The notes beneath the pieces were generated by a model. The model was given only the letters and a program-made list of their open reading frames with translations, did no database searches and was not told the DNA's origin. 64,000 nucleotides of DNA from Melastoma dodecandrum. Its lineage: Eukaryota > Streptophyta > Magnoliopsida > Myrtales > Melastomataceae. The position numbers and the translations under genes are program-made. The first letter of the stretch is position 1. Every line of letters starts with the position of its first letter. This document shows positions 22,526 to 33,276 of this stretch, piece after piece. The stretch spans positions 8,308,001 to 8,372,000 of the forward strand of contig JARUPY010000474.1 of assembly GCA_029817715.1 (NCBI GenBank), in the 5' to 3' direction.

Positions 22526-23126
22526 GAGCAATTGTTGGGCGGTATCCACGGCGCCCATGAACGGCGAACAGATCTACGTGGTTCGGCCCAAACCGGCCTA
22601 CGTCCACGGGGAGGTCCTCCTTGACATTCCACTATAACCAACGAGTTATACGGTTATATGCCCTGTGAAAGTTTTACTCTGAGTCCTCGTAGAAAACCTT
22701 CTACCCGACTCTCCAAACATTCTCACCGCTCACCGTGTATCACTCGGTTCCAGTACAACGACTCACCATAGACCTTGGAGCGCGACAACCCGTCGTCTCC
22801 CTTACTCTAGTTATAGAGTATACATCGCACTAACCCGTGATTCTCACATTGATTCAATCCGACACTCATATCTTTCGTAGCTCTGCACAATCCGTCTATT
22901 TATAATAGATAATAAAATCTAGGACAATATATTTTCGATATCGCATAATATCACAAGAAATCTTATGCGATATTATTTATCAGATTTTCCAAGATTTCAA
23001 CTTCGGATGAGATCCTAACAATCTTCACCTTTAGCCGAAGTCCCTAAAATCTTCGAAATCTCCTTCCTACATCTCCCAAGCCTCCGAAAAGTTCCCCCTT
23101 TCATTCGTTGTGTCTTCCTGAATATC

Positions 23127-24044
23127 TTAGCTAATTGAAATCCCTCGAACTGAATTGATATTCACAGGCTCAAATTTCTTTGTGAGGGCTGCTAACTGAG
23201 CTTGGATTGATGTTAATGTATCGAGTTCAAGTGATCCCTGTGCTCTTCTACCACTTATCCGATCAAAATATTGATTTGGCATGCATGTATTTCTCATTAT
23301 CTCAAAGAGCTCTAGTCCTTCAACATAAGATTTCTTCAAGAATGATCCACCGGATGCTAAATTCAAATCCTTGTGAGAGGATTCTGTCAGTCCATTGTAG
23401 AACTCCTCCAACTGTCTCCATCTCGGAAGGTCGTGGTAGGGGAATTTGATTAACTAGTTTTTAAATTGCTCCCATGCTTCCACAAAGGATTTCGTCTCAT
23501 CTTGTCTAAACATTGTGATCTCGTTCCTCATTTGTGAAATTTTTGAAGGAGGAAAGTATTGATCCAAGAAAGCCTCCTCCATCTGTGCCCAGGTGGTGAT
23601 TGAATTGAGCGAGTTGAACCACCCCCAAGCCTTGTCCTTTAACGGGAACGCAAAAAGTTTCAACTTGACAGCATCTTGTGGGACTCCATTCTGCCTAAAT
23701 GTGTCGCAAATACTCAGGAATTTGCTCAAATGCTCATGCGGGTCCTCCATTGGTGTTCCTCTGAACTGAACTGAATTTTGGATCATTTGCATCATTGAAG
23801 TTTTGATCTCATAATCCCAAGCCTGGATTGTTGGCGGCATAATACATGATCAATGAACATGTGGTCTTGCCGATGTAAACTCCACCATCGGCCAGTTGTC
23901 TAAATCCAATACTCCTCCGCTAACTCCTACTGGGACGAGATTGCCCTCCTTCTGACTTTCCTGATTCCTATCTGCCAAAGCTACTCGTTGTGCTCTTAAC
24001 TTTTGTCGAAAAGTCCTTTCAATTTCAGGATCAAATGGAGTCAA
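23127..24044 (-). pseudogene. gag: Athila-like gag (nested element)
   Basis: The order is MTPFDPEIERTFRQK at 24044, then MPPTIQAWDYEIKTSM, EDPHEHLSKFLSICDTF, KDKAWGWFNSL and QYFPPSKISQMRNEI (23840-23460), then a downstream part with FYNGLTESSHKDLNLASGG and SIQAQLAALTKKFEPV (23411-23127). These are retrotransposon gag blocks in the Athila style. Frame breaks lie at 23840-23850 and 23411-23454. No pol follows, because the element is truncated. Confidence 0.85.
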
Positions 24045-24154
24045 TTATGTCCTTTGGCTTTGTCGCATAACCTGAAAAAGAAATTAAAAAGAAAACTTCA
24101 TCGTCAATTAATTACCAATCACGAGGTAAAAGAAAATTTTTGTCAGAAAATAAT

Positions 24155-24172
24155 TTCCCGGCAACGGTGCCA
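24155..24172 (-). promoter_or_regulatory. Primer-binding site, tRNA-Asp type
   Basis: On the minus strand TGGCACCGTTGCCGGGAA lies 5 bp inside the LTR end. It differs by two bases from the usual TGGCGCCGTTGCCGGGGA primer site of Athila elements. Confidence 0.88.
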
Positions 24173-24177
24173 AAATT

Positions 24178-25421
24178 TGATGCGTGTCGTCAACACAACA
24201 AAAATAAATTCCTATTTTGACCTAACTAGAATAGCAAGGGCAAGCAATGGTCGATCCCACAGAGAATTATGTTGACAAAAACACTCGTGTCGTCGTTCTC
24301 GGCAATCGGTCAAGGTCAAACTGATATAAGGTTGATTTTAATTAAAAGGAAGAAATCAAAGAAAGAAAATAAGGTTTACCAGTGTTAATAATATCTAGGA
24401 CATCTGACTTTCCCTCGCGTCCTATGCACCCGATCCCCTTCTTTCTAATTCTACGAAATTATTATACTTTCTAACGTAGGTTGCTAGACTCTCCCCATAG
24501 TCCTCCCGAACATCCGGAAACGTACCACAATATATCGAATTCCCTACTATATTCCTAGGCAAGAAACTAGTGATGACCCATTATATTTAAACCCTATATA
24601 GTTACATAGGGTGCTCCGGTATATCCCTATCCTTCACACTAAAGCCCAGTTTCCCAACACATAGGCTTCTTAGGTTATCCAATTCCAGATCTAACTTAGA
24701 CTACCCTCCCAAGTCTCCCTAGGTTATCAAATCAATGTTAAAGGTTAATCAGTCAATTAACACACATTAAGAACATAATTGGATAAACAATTAATAAAAA
24801 TCCGAATCACATAAAGGAAGAAGGTTCACGAATTACATAGTAACACGAGGTTCCGTCATAGCCCTAGAAAAACGAATTACTTCATAACTAAAGAAAAAAA
24901 AAACATAAAATCAAATCCAGAAGTAATCGGCATACAGTAAAGTAAGAAAATAGGGTTGGTGGAAATTGTCTCCGTCGTCGGTTCTCGTCTCCAATAGCCT
25001 CCTAGGTCGAATCCCCTCCTTCCAAAAGGATTGAAAATGTCTTTATATATGTCCTAGAAATAACCCTAGAAAATCTAAGAAAATCTGGAAAGGAAATATT
25101 CTCAACGTCAGTACGTGCAACTACATAGAAATCTGATGTAGATGTACCAATTGTTCCGTCCATTGGCTGACCCTTTGCTGCAGCTGCGCAGAACTCCGTT
25201 GCAGCTGCACCAAGTGTTCAGATCCAACTACTTCATGGGTCCTCCTTCCATCTTCAACTCATATTCCTCTCATTTTAACTACCAACACAAACAAAGTATA
25301 CGGAAGTGAGGAGACATTAAAGCAACCAAAATACCTAACAATTAAACGACTAAAATGCCTAAAACTAATCGAAATCAAGTCTAAAACTTGATTTCTTAAC
25401 TCTATTATCATTGGGTTATCA
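24178..25421 (-). repeat. LTR of nested Athila-like element (1.24 kb)
   Basis: On the minus strand it starts TGATAACCCAATG and ends GCATCA, giving TGAT...ATCA terminal repeats, with the primer site 5 bp after its end. No second copy was found on the left side. Confidence 0.75.
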
Positions 25422-27270
25422 AGCACTTTCCTCGGTTGTAAAAAATGTACTTAGATAACCTCTCCAAGTAAAATTCGAACTCCTCCTGGGGTCCTTACTT
25501 TTCTTCAGACTAAGAAAGGTGTCGGGCAACCAACCACCACTTCGCTGATGCATTCTGAAGGGTTAAACTTCAGGTCAGCGCGCTCGTGGTCAAATCAAAG
25601 AGGGGCTTTTGAAAGATGTCAATCAACCAAGAAGCAGACGTCCTCCAAAGTGATCGACATCCGTCCTTTGGGGAGACAAAAACAGTCGACGATTGGGTTC
25701 CAAAACGACAGAAAACCAACACACACTGACAAATTGTGCTCCTTGGAGAAGCGGGACGTGTTGATCAAGACATCGATCCCGATCGCTTCCCATGCAGCAC
25801 GCTTCTTCACCATCCACTTGGAAACCCATTAATTTTGTGCCTCGCTCCTGGGGAATGGAAAACAATGGAATTGCGCCCGTGCGGACAGACGCCATCCCAA
25901 TGGTTGGAAATCATAGGGGGAGAAAACAACAGGCAGCTTACTACTGAAAAAGAATGACCTTTCTGCATCATAAAGAAGCAGGAATTTGTGCTTGGGAACG
26001 TATGGACCTAGCGTTTGTTGTTCCAACATCTCGGCACCAAAATCCGACTCCGCTTCGTGGCAAGGGAAAACATAGTACTGCTCGGCCTCCGCGTAGACCC
26101 GTCGGAAAACAGCCCCGTCACCCTCCTCATGGGTCGGGGAAGCCGGAGATGTGTGGGATGAAGCACCAGAGGCAATAAGAGTCAGAGAAGGCTAGGTTTC
26201 TAATGGGACAGGGAAAGAAGGAGAAGGGTTTTTGACAGCGTGAGCGGGAAACCCCGATCCCTATTAGGCTTTATAGTTATGAAACCGACGAGATGGACAA
26301 AGCCTAAAAGGGGCGTCGCTTCGCTTGGAAACTGACGATGTTTCAAGAGTTAGAGGTGGGCAGGCAAAGAGACTTAAAATGCGTATATACTTTTTCATTC
26401 AAATCCTTGGATCATTACATGGGTTTAGATGAAAGTAAATGCGCAAATAAAGCATAAACGACTGAGTAAACGACATTTCCTCATTTTAGTGAAATGCTCC
26501 CTATTGAAGATCCCTCGAGTTTTCCGAGATATTCAAGGCTTTATCCACAAAAGGTAATTACACACAATACCAGATTCTTCTCTCAGATAGAGAAGATCCT
26601 TGGCCGCAACCGAAGGCTTTGTCGTATGGTGTAGGCGCTGCTACGGTGTGAATCTCTTGAGCGGGAAGGTCTTGGTCCCCTCATTTGATTCTGGGTCAGA
26701 CCTCCCAGAAGCCGCGAGTTTGGAAAATTGAGGACAGGGCAACACCTTCGTCCTATGGCATTCCAGCGACCCAAGAGTTTCGGGGTCACTGGGAGGCATC
26801 AAAGGTTAGCCCAATCAGGACACAACCCGGGATGACTCAACAAGGCTTTGCTCAGGCTCTCTTCCCTTCAAGTCAAGCTCATCAAGAGGTAGAGTGGAGA
26901 GTTTGGAAGGAGAGAAACTCCTTGCATAGGGTGGTGGACATAGGCTCTCAAGCAAGCTAAAGTGATGAATATAGGTCCTGGGTAAACTGTAGAAAGATGG
27001 AGATTTCATAACCTTCCTATTTTATAAGGGCGACAATTTGCGATTGGAAAGCTGATCTAAGCGTCGTTATTTATAGAAGGGTTATGAGAAGAGTTAAAAA
27101 CTTTGGCAGGAGATATTATGGCAGAGATTTCGGGGATCACAACATTTGTCCCGGGGATCTCAACCGATACGTTTCGGGGATATCGACAGAGGTTATTGTT
27201 CACCTGCATACGTTATCGGATTGCAAGGGAATGATTACGTTGTCTTTTTCAAGGGAAATCCGTCTGCCTT
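25422..27270 (-). pseudogene. Tat-A antisense ORF, N-terminal PMD part and upstream region
   Basis: Minus strand 25813-25619 encodes KRAAWEAIGIDVLINTSRF, VCVGFLSFWNP and GRMSITLEDVCFLV. This is the characteristic N-terminal half of the plant mobile domain (FW.P...F.FP.G.ITLEDV). Upstream pieces at 27009-26583 (TYIHHFSLLESLCPP) have counterparts in Tat-B at 48186-47797. The nested insertion separates this from its C-terminal half at 22525. The strand is opposite to gag-pol. Confidence 0.6.
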
Positions 27271-27279
27271 GAGGGGGGC
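27271..27279 (+). promoter_or_regulatory. Tat-A polypurine tract
   Basis: GAGGGGGGC lies 5 bp upstream of the 3' LTR; the same tract precedes the Tat-B 3' LTR at 48461-48469. It would prime plus-strand synthesis. Confidence 0.85.
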
Positions 27280-27284
27280 TTATA

Positions 27285-27996
27285 TATTTAGTAACGCAAA
27301 TTCTGGGCCACAGATCTAGATGTCATCTCTGGATCGACGGTCCAGAATGCATGCCCAAAGTACGAGAAACCCAGTAAGGAGATACCTGTGGCAACACACC
27401 AGGCGAAGGCTTGCGGATAGTGCAGTAACCAAGCCACGAGGCTACTAGGCGATAGGGGATCAACGAGGCAATTGAGCGATAGTCAACTGGACGAATGGGG
27501 AAACTTTGAAGCGAAGGCGAGTGGACGATCCAGTCGATCAGTAGTTGTTATGAGAAGATTCTAGGCGGTCTCAAGACTTAGAAGGAAATTGTTGCCAAGA
27601 TTGTTTAAATGGAAAGGATTCCATCAAGACTGGCAACAAGGACACGTAATATATGTACAATATTTTATTACAGTACATACGTAAGTCTAGCTTAATATAA
27701 ATAGTTACTCTTAGGTATTGTACACACACCTCTCTACAGACGGACATATTGTATTTTTTTTATCTTCAAAGCATTCTAGCGTTCAAGCATCCCGTGCTCC
27801 TGCGTTCTTGCTCCTTTCGAAGGTATGGTCGATGACATTCGTAAATGCTTCCGCTTAAGGGTGTATGTAATCTGCCTTCTCATCTCTTCCTTCAGTCATA
27901 CGGCGACCACACAACGAACATCCGAGTACCAGTTGCTCCTAGAGATTTTCGATGTGTTTGAATCCGGTTTGTCCACAGTCACTTTCGGAGCGAACA
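27285..27996 (+). repeat. Tat-A 3' LTR
   Basis: It aligns with 17010-17662. The first dinucleotide is TA rather than TG by point mutation. It carries TATAAATA at 27696-27703 and ends GCGAACA just before TGTGC. Confidence 0.88.
27696..27703 (+). promoter_or_regulatory. TATA box of Tat LTR promoter
   Basis: TATAAATA is conserved at the equivalent position in the Tat-B LTRs (37193-37200 and 48847-48854) and lost in the Tat-A 5' LTR. Confidence 0.65.
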
Positions 27997-28001
27997 TGTG
28001 C
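27997..28001. repeat. Right 5-bp target duplication of Tat-A
   Basis: TGTGC pairs with GGTGC at 17005-17009, one mismatch. Confidence 0.8.
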
Positions 28002-28002
28002 A

Positions 28003-28044
28003 TTATCGGAGGTGGTGAAGGTAATATGCTACGGACATTAACAT
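28003..28044 (-). pseudogene. Detached 5' end of the PPR-DYW gene
   Basis: On the minus strand, ATG at 28044-28042 opens MLMSVAYYLHHLR, then TAA at 28003-28005. The base at 28002 plus GC of the target duplication at 17009-17008 restores frame into CTKLQSLLTA of the body. PPR proteins commonly begin with a block of this type (YLH.LR.C). The TAA is probably a C-to-T change in a Gln codon and is independent of the insertion. Confidence 0.8.
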
Positions 28045-28800
28045 GGATTAAATAACTGCCTTCCTCTTCCCTGAAGATTCCCCTTATGTATAAGACTTCA
28101 CCTCTCCCCGAATTCTACCCCAATGCCCTGTATATTAAAAAAACAAATATAATTCTTACCATCAATTATATTGTTTTTCATTAGTTAATTGACACATATT
28201 TACTAGATTAAAATATGAATTTAAATTTTTCGTGAAAATCAAATTTTAATTTTAATTATGAACTTAATAATTAACTCTCCAATCATTTGAACGAGGTATT
28301 ATAATAAATTAATAATTATTGTTTAATTTATTTAATACCAACCGTTTCAAGTGGTTTAGCTCACGTCAAATCCAACTTCTGACTCCATAATTTACATTGA
28401 GTGATCTGAGTTAATATTTTTTTTTTCACTGAATTTAAGAATTGCATAATGCCATTGCATGATTTGAGTATTAGTCAATTGAGATTAACTAGTTGATTCA
28501 TATTGTGACCCTTTCTTGGACAAAATTTATAAGCTACTACCTTAAACCCAGTATTTTAAAAAATAAGGGGATCGAATAATCTATTATAATACTAATGATA
28601 AGATAATAAGATATTTATTTATGTTCGGATTAGTTTGATTAAAATGGTTTTAGGACAGGACCGAAAGAGAAAGGAAATCATGTGAAACATTCTTAAAATG
28701 CCCCACCCAATACAATACACAACTAAATAACTCATATCCAAAATTTTGTTTAGAAAATCTAAATTTCCGTTCAAAATGTCTCTAAATGTCACATACAGTG
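28045..28800. other. AT-rich flank, no gene seen
   Basis: It would include the promoter and 5' UTR region of the split PPR gene, to its right on the minus strand. I see no other coding signal. It is strongly AT-rich from 28140 to 28640. Confidence 0.5.
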
Positions 28801-28860
28801 AAATTAATTAATTACATGAGATCTAGGAAAAGGAAAACAAAAACACAGTTACTCTTTACT

Positions 28861-29102
28861 TCAGTAACGAACGAGGGTCTCGAAGCTGTGAAGGCCGTCC
28901 AACTCCGGCGCGAACATCGGGGACGAACTCCTCCTTCTTTATCCCGTGATGGCTGACTCCCTTTGTCCTCGCCGGTGGGGAAATCCCTGGCAGTGACGGA
29001 AGATGGAGTGGGACCGCCAGACTTGGACCTCAAGAGGGGGCGACCAGAGCAGCCCAAGTACCCGGTCGAGAAGGCCTCGAAGGAGCTGACCATGGAGTTC
29101 AT
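28861..29102 (-). CDS. Small plant protein-like gene remnant ending FAPELDGLHSFETLV
   Basis: The minus-strand frame from ATG 29102 encodes MNSMVSSFEAFSTGYLGC and a basic Ser/Pro-rich stretch. A different frame from 28917 gives FAPELDGLHSFETLVRY and a TGA at 28861-28863. This second segment resembles a C-terminal motif I associate with small uncharacterised plant proteins, so the original gene probably used both segments with a frameshift or a short intron between them. An upstream AT-rich region with ATATATAG near 29220 could be the promoter. Function unknown. Confidence 0.45.
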
Positions 29103-29280
29103 GGCAGACAGTAATCGAACATAGGATTCGATTTGGAGGGAACTTCCTGCTTTTCCTCGTTGGAGGAATTGGTCCTCTGTTTATATATAGGTCAAAATAA
29201 TCAACAAATTGATCAATTAAACATATATAGAATATGTACCTTGGTTGGACTTGGACTTGGACATGGACATGTGAATTCAT

Positions 29281-30094
29281 GAACGAAGTAGTAAGAAACC
29301 TTGTGACGGCGGTGTTCGGGTTGGGGTTACGACAAGACGACGGCGTTTTGGATCAGATCAAACTTGCGGCAAGTAATAATGGAGCCAGAGACACGACCGA
29401 GTTTGGAACGTGCCAAACTGAACTGAACCCCCCCTCCTGTCCAAATGCTTTTAACATTATTAATTATTTCTGAGAAATGGGGGACGAACTTTGTCTCTTA
29501 TCATGGGGTCCATATAGGATATCGATTCCACTGATAATATATCTGATCCCTTTAAATTTTGTGCACACATATTGTAAAACGAAATTGTATACCGTAAGAA
29601 ATTTGTGGTCCTTAATGCACACAAATTAACAAAAGACAATATATATGTATATATATATATATTTATATTTATATTTAGTATTTCGATTCCCAATTTAATC
29701 ATGCCCCTAGTAACGTAATATTTATAAAACATAAAACCACGTATTACATGCTATAGCTATAGCTCCCAGGACAAATAAACCGTTGCTTTCAATACATTTT
29801 GGAAGCAAATTTATTAATTTTGATTTCCGAAAAGGAACGACCACAATCACGAATATTCAGCTCCTACTAGATGTAAAAATTAACGTTAATTGTGCGATTA
29901 CTTTCGCTTTGTCCATTTGGACCCGTTGCATAGCAATTGACCGGGATGAAACTCCTCGAACGAATAATTCTTATTTTCAATACATTGGAAAGTTATTCAT
30001 GTTCATTTAGACTTCTGAAAGTGTAAGTTTTGAAGCATGAAAGTTCTACGACTGTTGTAGACACAACTTTACGTAAGTCGTGTGCCGGCTTCAA
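29281..30094. other. Intergenic DNA with AT microsatellite
   Basis: 29639-29676 is an (AT)n run grading into TTATATTT. No gene is seen. 29930-30094 is weakly similar to the satellite that follows. Confidence 0.6.
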
Positions 30095-31950
30095 GCACCT
30101 CGGACGAATAACTCTTATGCTCATGGACTTTTATTTTTGAAAGCCTAAACTAATATCCAAATACTTTCTACGTGCATTTAGAAGACTCTTTATGCATCCT
30201 AGGAGGTTTATTGGGGTCTCATTTCTTCCAAATGGGTTCAAATGCACAAAGCAAAAAAAGCAAGAGAAAAACTTACCCGGGGTTGCTATTTACTGACGCA
30301 AAACTTATGTGGTCGTGAACTTGCATTTTCGACAGCATAAATTAACCACGAATGCTTTCAACCGGGATTGAGAATACACTTTATTTTTCCTTGGATCTTG
30401 ATTGATGTCCATTTTTCGCAACCGGTTCATGAGCCGATATCCAAAGCCATTTCAAAACTAATGCAATGTTGTGCTACCAACAGATGTAGAACTTTTGTGC
30501 TCTTCAATTAACATTTTTGAAAGCCTAAATTAACCCGAACATATTTCGACGTGCATTGGAAAGACAATTTATTTGTCTTATGAGATTGATTGGGGTTGGT
30601 CCATTCCTTCGCAACGGGTTCATGTGAATAAAAAGAAAGTCCACAAAATTTATGAAAAGTTGTGTTGCCTATAGGCAGAAATTTTGTGCTCGCTGACTTC
30701 ATTTTCAAGACCCTAATTAACCTATTCAGAAGACACTTCATCGTTCTATGAGCTTTATTCGAGTTCATTTTTTCGTAACAAGTTCGCATATACAAACTAA
30801 AATCTAGTGAAGAAATTTTGCAGGATTGTGCTACTGACAGGCGTTGAACTTTTATGCTCGTGGACTTACGTTTTTGTAAGTTTAAATTAACCTGAAATTC
30901 TTTCAATGTTCATTTAGAAGACTCTTTACTCATCCTAAGAGTTTGATTGCTGTCATTTCTTCGCAACATCTTGATGTGCACAACGTGGATGCCAGCTCAA
31001 AACTTACACAAAGTTATGCTACCAACAGGCACAGAACTTCTGTGTTTGTGAACCTGCGTTTAGGGAAGCCTAAAATAACCTCAAATTCTCTTGACATGCA
31101 TTGAGAACGCTCATTATTTGTCGTAAGATTGTTATGACATCCATTTCTTAGAAACGAGTCCGTGAGCACAGTGTGAATGCTAGTGCAAAACTTACTCAAA
31201 GTTGTGCTACCTCTAACGCACAACTTTTGTGCTCGTTAATATGCATTTTTGAAAACCTAAATTAACTCAAAATTCTTTTAACGTGTATTCAAAAGCCTCT
31301 TTATTCATCATAGGAGGTAAATTGTATTCAATTTATCCGTAGCGGGTTCATGTGCAAAAGCAAAGCAAGCGCCGAAGTGAAGCTCGGTTTGCTAGAAACA
31401 GGTGTAAAAATTTTGTGCTTGTAGACTAGCATTTTTCGATCTTAAACTAATGCCAAATTCTTACAGCATTCATTTAAAAGATCCATTTCTCGACTTAGGA
31501 GCATTGCTAGGGTTCATTTCTTCGCAACGGGTTCAAGTACATAAAGCATAAAAGCTAACAAAAAAACTTAGACAAGATGGTGTTACCAACAGGCACGAAA
31601 CTTTTGTGCTCGTGCGCTTGCATTTTCGGAAGCCAAAATTAACCCAAATGCTTTCACATGCATTGAGAACACTCTTTATTCATCCTAGAATCTTGATTGG
31701 AATTCATTTTATGTAACCAGTTCATGAGCACAAAGCGAAAGCCAACATAAGACTTGCACAAGGGTGTGCTAACAACACGAGCATAAGTTTTGTGCACGTG
31801 AACGTTTACGAAAACCTAAACCCATATACATTCGAAATGCATCGAGAACCCTCTTTTATTTATCCCAGGATCTTGGATGGCGTTCATCTCTATGAAGTGG
31901 GTTCAAATCCGAAAATTGAGATGCAGGCCCAAATCTGACTTGGTTTCTAG
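30095..31950 (+). repeat. Diverged tandem satellite, unit about 187 bp, about 10 units
   Basis: Recurring blocks in fixed order are CCAACAGGCACAGAACTTTT, GTGCTCGTG, TTTTTGAAAGCCTAAATTAACC, TGCATT.AGAA, TTTATTCATCCTAGGA, TTCATTTCTTCGCAACGGGT, TCATGTGCACAAAGC and AAACTTACACAAAGTTGTGCT. Unit starts fall near 30095, 30287, 30473, 30662, 30831, 31019, 31208, 31391, 31583 and 31769, giving spacings of 169-192 bp. Units are diverged by substitutions and small indels, so the array is old. ORFs inside it (30508-30906 and 31014-31223, minus) are incidental. Confidence 0.85.
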
Positions 31951-32709
31951 CAACACTCACTTGGAAACTAACTATTCACCACACTAAAAGAAGTGTTAGT
32001 TATTTATAATATGTGAATGTTTTTGTTATGATGACTATTTGCGAATGAAGCACATCGCGCTATAACGGGGACTAACACAAAGTTAAAGAAATGTGGTCGC
32101 CCAGACTTTTAGACAAATAGTAATGCAAAACACAAGAACTAGAACGCATGAATAAGAACACTTACTTTCATTTCTAGAGAACAAGTGACAGAAAAACAAC
32201 CAAGCAGCCCTTAGGGGTCTTTGAATGATTGTCGTGTGTACAAGAGACTATTACAGAGATTCGACAAAGTGTTTGACTTGTGTGTTGTTGATATGTGTTG
32301 ATCTTCTGGTCTTAACTTCTTTTTACAGAGAATCTCCATGGGTTAGTTTTTCTCGATCATGGAGTTAGATTTTCTCCATCGAGAAGAGAATTCTCTATCG
32401 AGAGAGTTAGATTTTCTCTATCCTTTGGAGTTCGACGGATTTAGATTGATTAGATGCTTCACCACCCAATCAACCTATCTATCACCTCTCCCATGGTCCG
32501 ATAGACTACGCAGAAATAGCATAAACATCCCCTAATGAGGCAGGACCAAAGATAACGTAGTCAGGAGATTTCAGGTTGTAACATGAAAAGTCACCACCAG
32601 GGAATGACAGGTTCCTTCAATCTTTTGGTTAAAAGAAACAATCACGAAGTGGCTTCAGAACAAAATTTCTTTCAGGAGAAAGGCGGCCAAGCAATGACAC
32701 TTTTAAAAA
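31951..32709. other. No gene seen; short direct repeats
   Basis: 32340-32430 holds two imperfect copies of GAGTTAGATTTTCTC with self-complementary GAGAATTCTC between them. Nothing else is recognised. Confidence 0.5.
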
Positions 32710-33276
32710 TTACTTCCCAAGAAGCCTTGATATAGACCCAGGGAGGCAGGACGGCAAGCCCCTTTTTCCCACTTTACTCGATTGCCCGGTTCCCTTCGAT
32801 GGATGGTAGCTCCGGCCAATTGGTTCCCCAGGAGCAACCGCGAATTCGTTACTGCATCGATGAGGCAAGCCAGCCGCAAAACACCGGTGGCAGCTCACTG
32901 AAACAAGAGATTTAATTCTCTCCAAGTCAATCGAATGCCCACGGTAATGATGACAACAAGAAACCAGAGACTAAAGACGGGAAAAAATGAAATTACACTC
33001 ACAGATTTTCTTCAGTGACGAGTACTCCCCGCGCAGTGTTTTCAATGTGACACATTTATAAGACCTCAAGAATCGCATGGACCCGTCTGTTCCGACGTGC
33101 CTGTTGTTCCAAAGGAACTCCAGGGGTATGGGCAGATTAAACTTCGTTGCAGCGGTAAGGCTTGCCAAGGTGTACGATATAAATAAGCGCCCATTCCTCA
33201 ATTTCGAAACCATCAACAATAGCATCCATCGAACTAAACAGTTTCGATTGGGATAACAGCCGGCTACTTTGGGCAA
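32710..33276 (-). pseudogene. Unrecognised two-exon gene remnant
   Basis: Minus strand 33276-32971 reads LPIPLEFLWNNRHVGTDGSM and FLRSYKCVTLKTLRGEYSS, then a GTGAGTGT donor-like site near 33004. A second segment after a TTTCAG acceptor-like site near 32908 reads ELPPVFCGW and continues to VYIKASWEV. Composition and splice-like borders look genic, but I do not recognise the family. It starts abruptly near 33276, so upstream exons are lost or unrecognised. Confidence 0.35.

Larger units (their letters stand above)
22526..25421 (-). mobile_element. Nested LTR-retrotransposon fragment inside Tat-A (Athila-like)
   Basis: Tat-A sequence on both sides (GCGACTGGGGC at 22515-22525 and GCACTTTCCTC from 25423) is contiguous in Tat-B near 47412-47424, so about 2.9 kb is foreign here. 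On the minus strand it contains an LTR (24178-25421), a tRNA-Asp-type primer site (24155-24172) and gag (23127-24044). The left 22560-23110 piece carries the ACGTGGTTCGGC and CCTACGTCCACGGGG signature of another LTR family and is not a copy of the right LTR. The insert is therefore composite or truncated. Confidence 0.75.
17010..27996 (+). mobile_element. Tat-A: Ty3/gypsy (Tat-type) LTR retrotransposon, defective, with nested insertion
   Basis: This 10,987-bp element runs from TGTTTAGCAA to ACA between LTRs at 17010-17662 and 27285-27996, with a polypurine tract just upstream of the 3' LTR. Order: gag, deletion junction, RT remnant, RNase H, second (archaeal-type) RNase H, integrase remnant, then a long antisense ORF region, typical of Tat elements. 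It lost protease and most of RT by a deletion between CATCG repeats. It also lost the integrase zinc-finger region and hosts a nested LTR-gag fragment at about 22526-25421. It inserted into a PPR-DYW gene. Confidence 0.9.

Noticed and set aside
22397..22624. Plus-strand 75-codon ORF
   Set aside because: Antisense of the PMD ORF and of nested LTR sequence.
29234..29473. 79-codon plus ORF with TWTWTWT repeats
   Set aside because: Starts in a simple GGACTT-type repeat; no recognisable domain.
30508..31223. 132- and 69-codon minus ORFs in the satellite array
   Set aside because: They arise from repeated satellite units; periodic DNA explains them.
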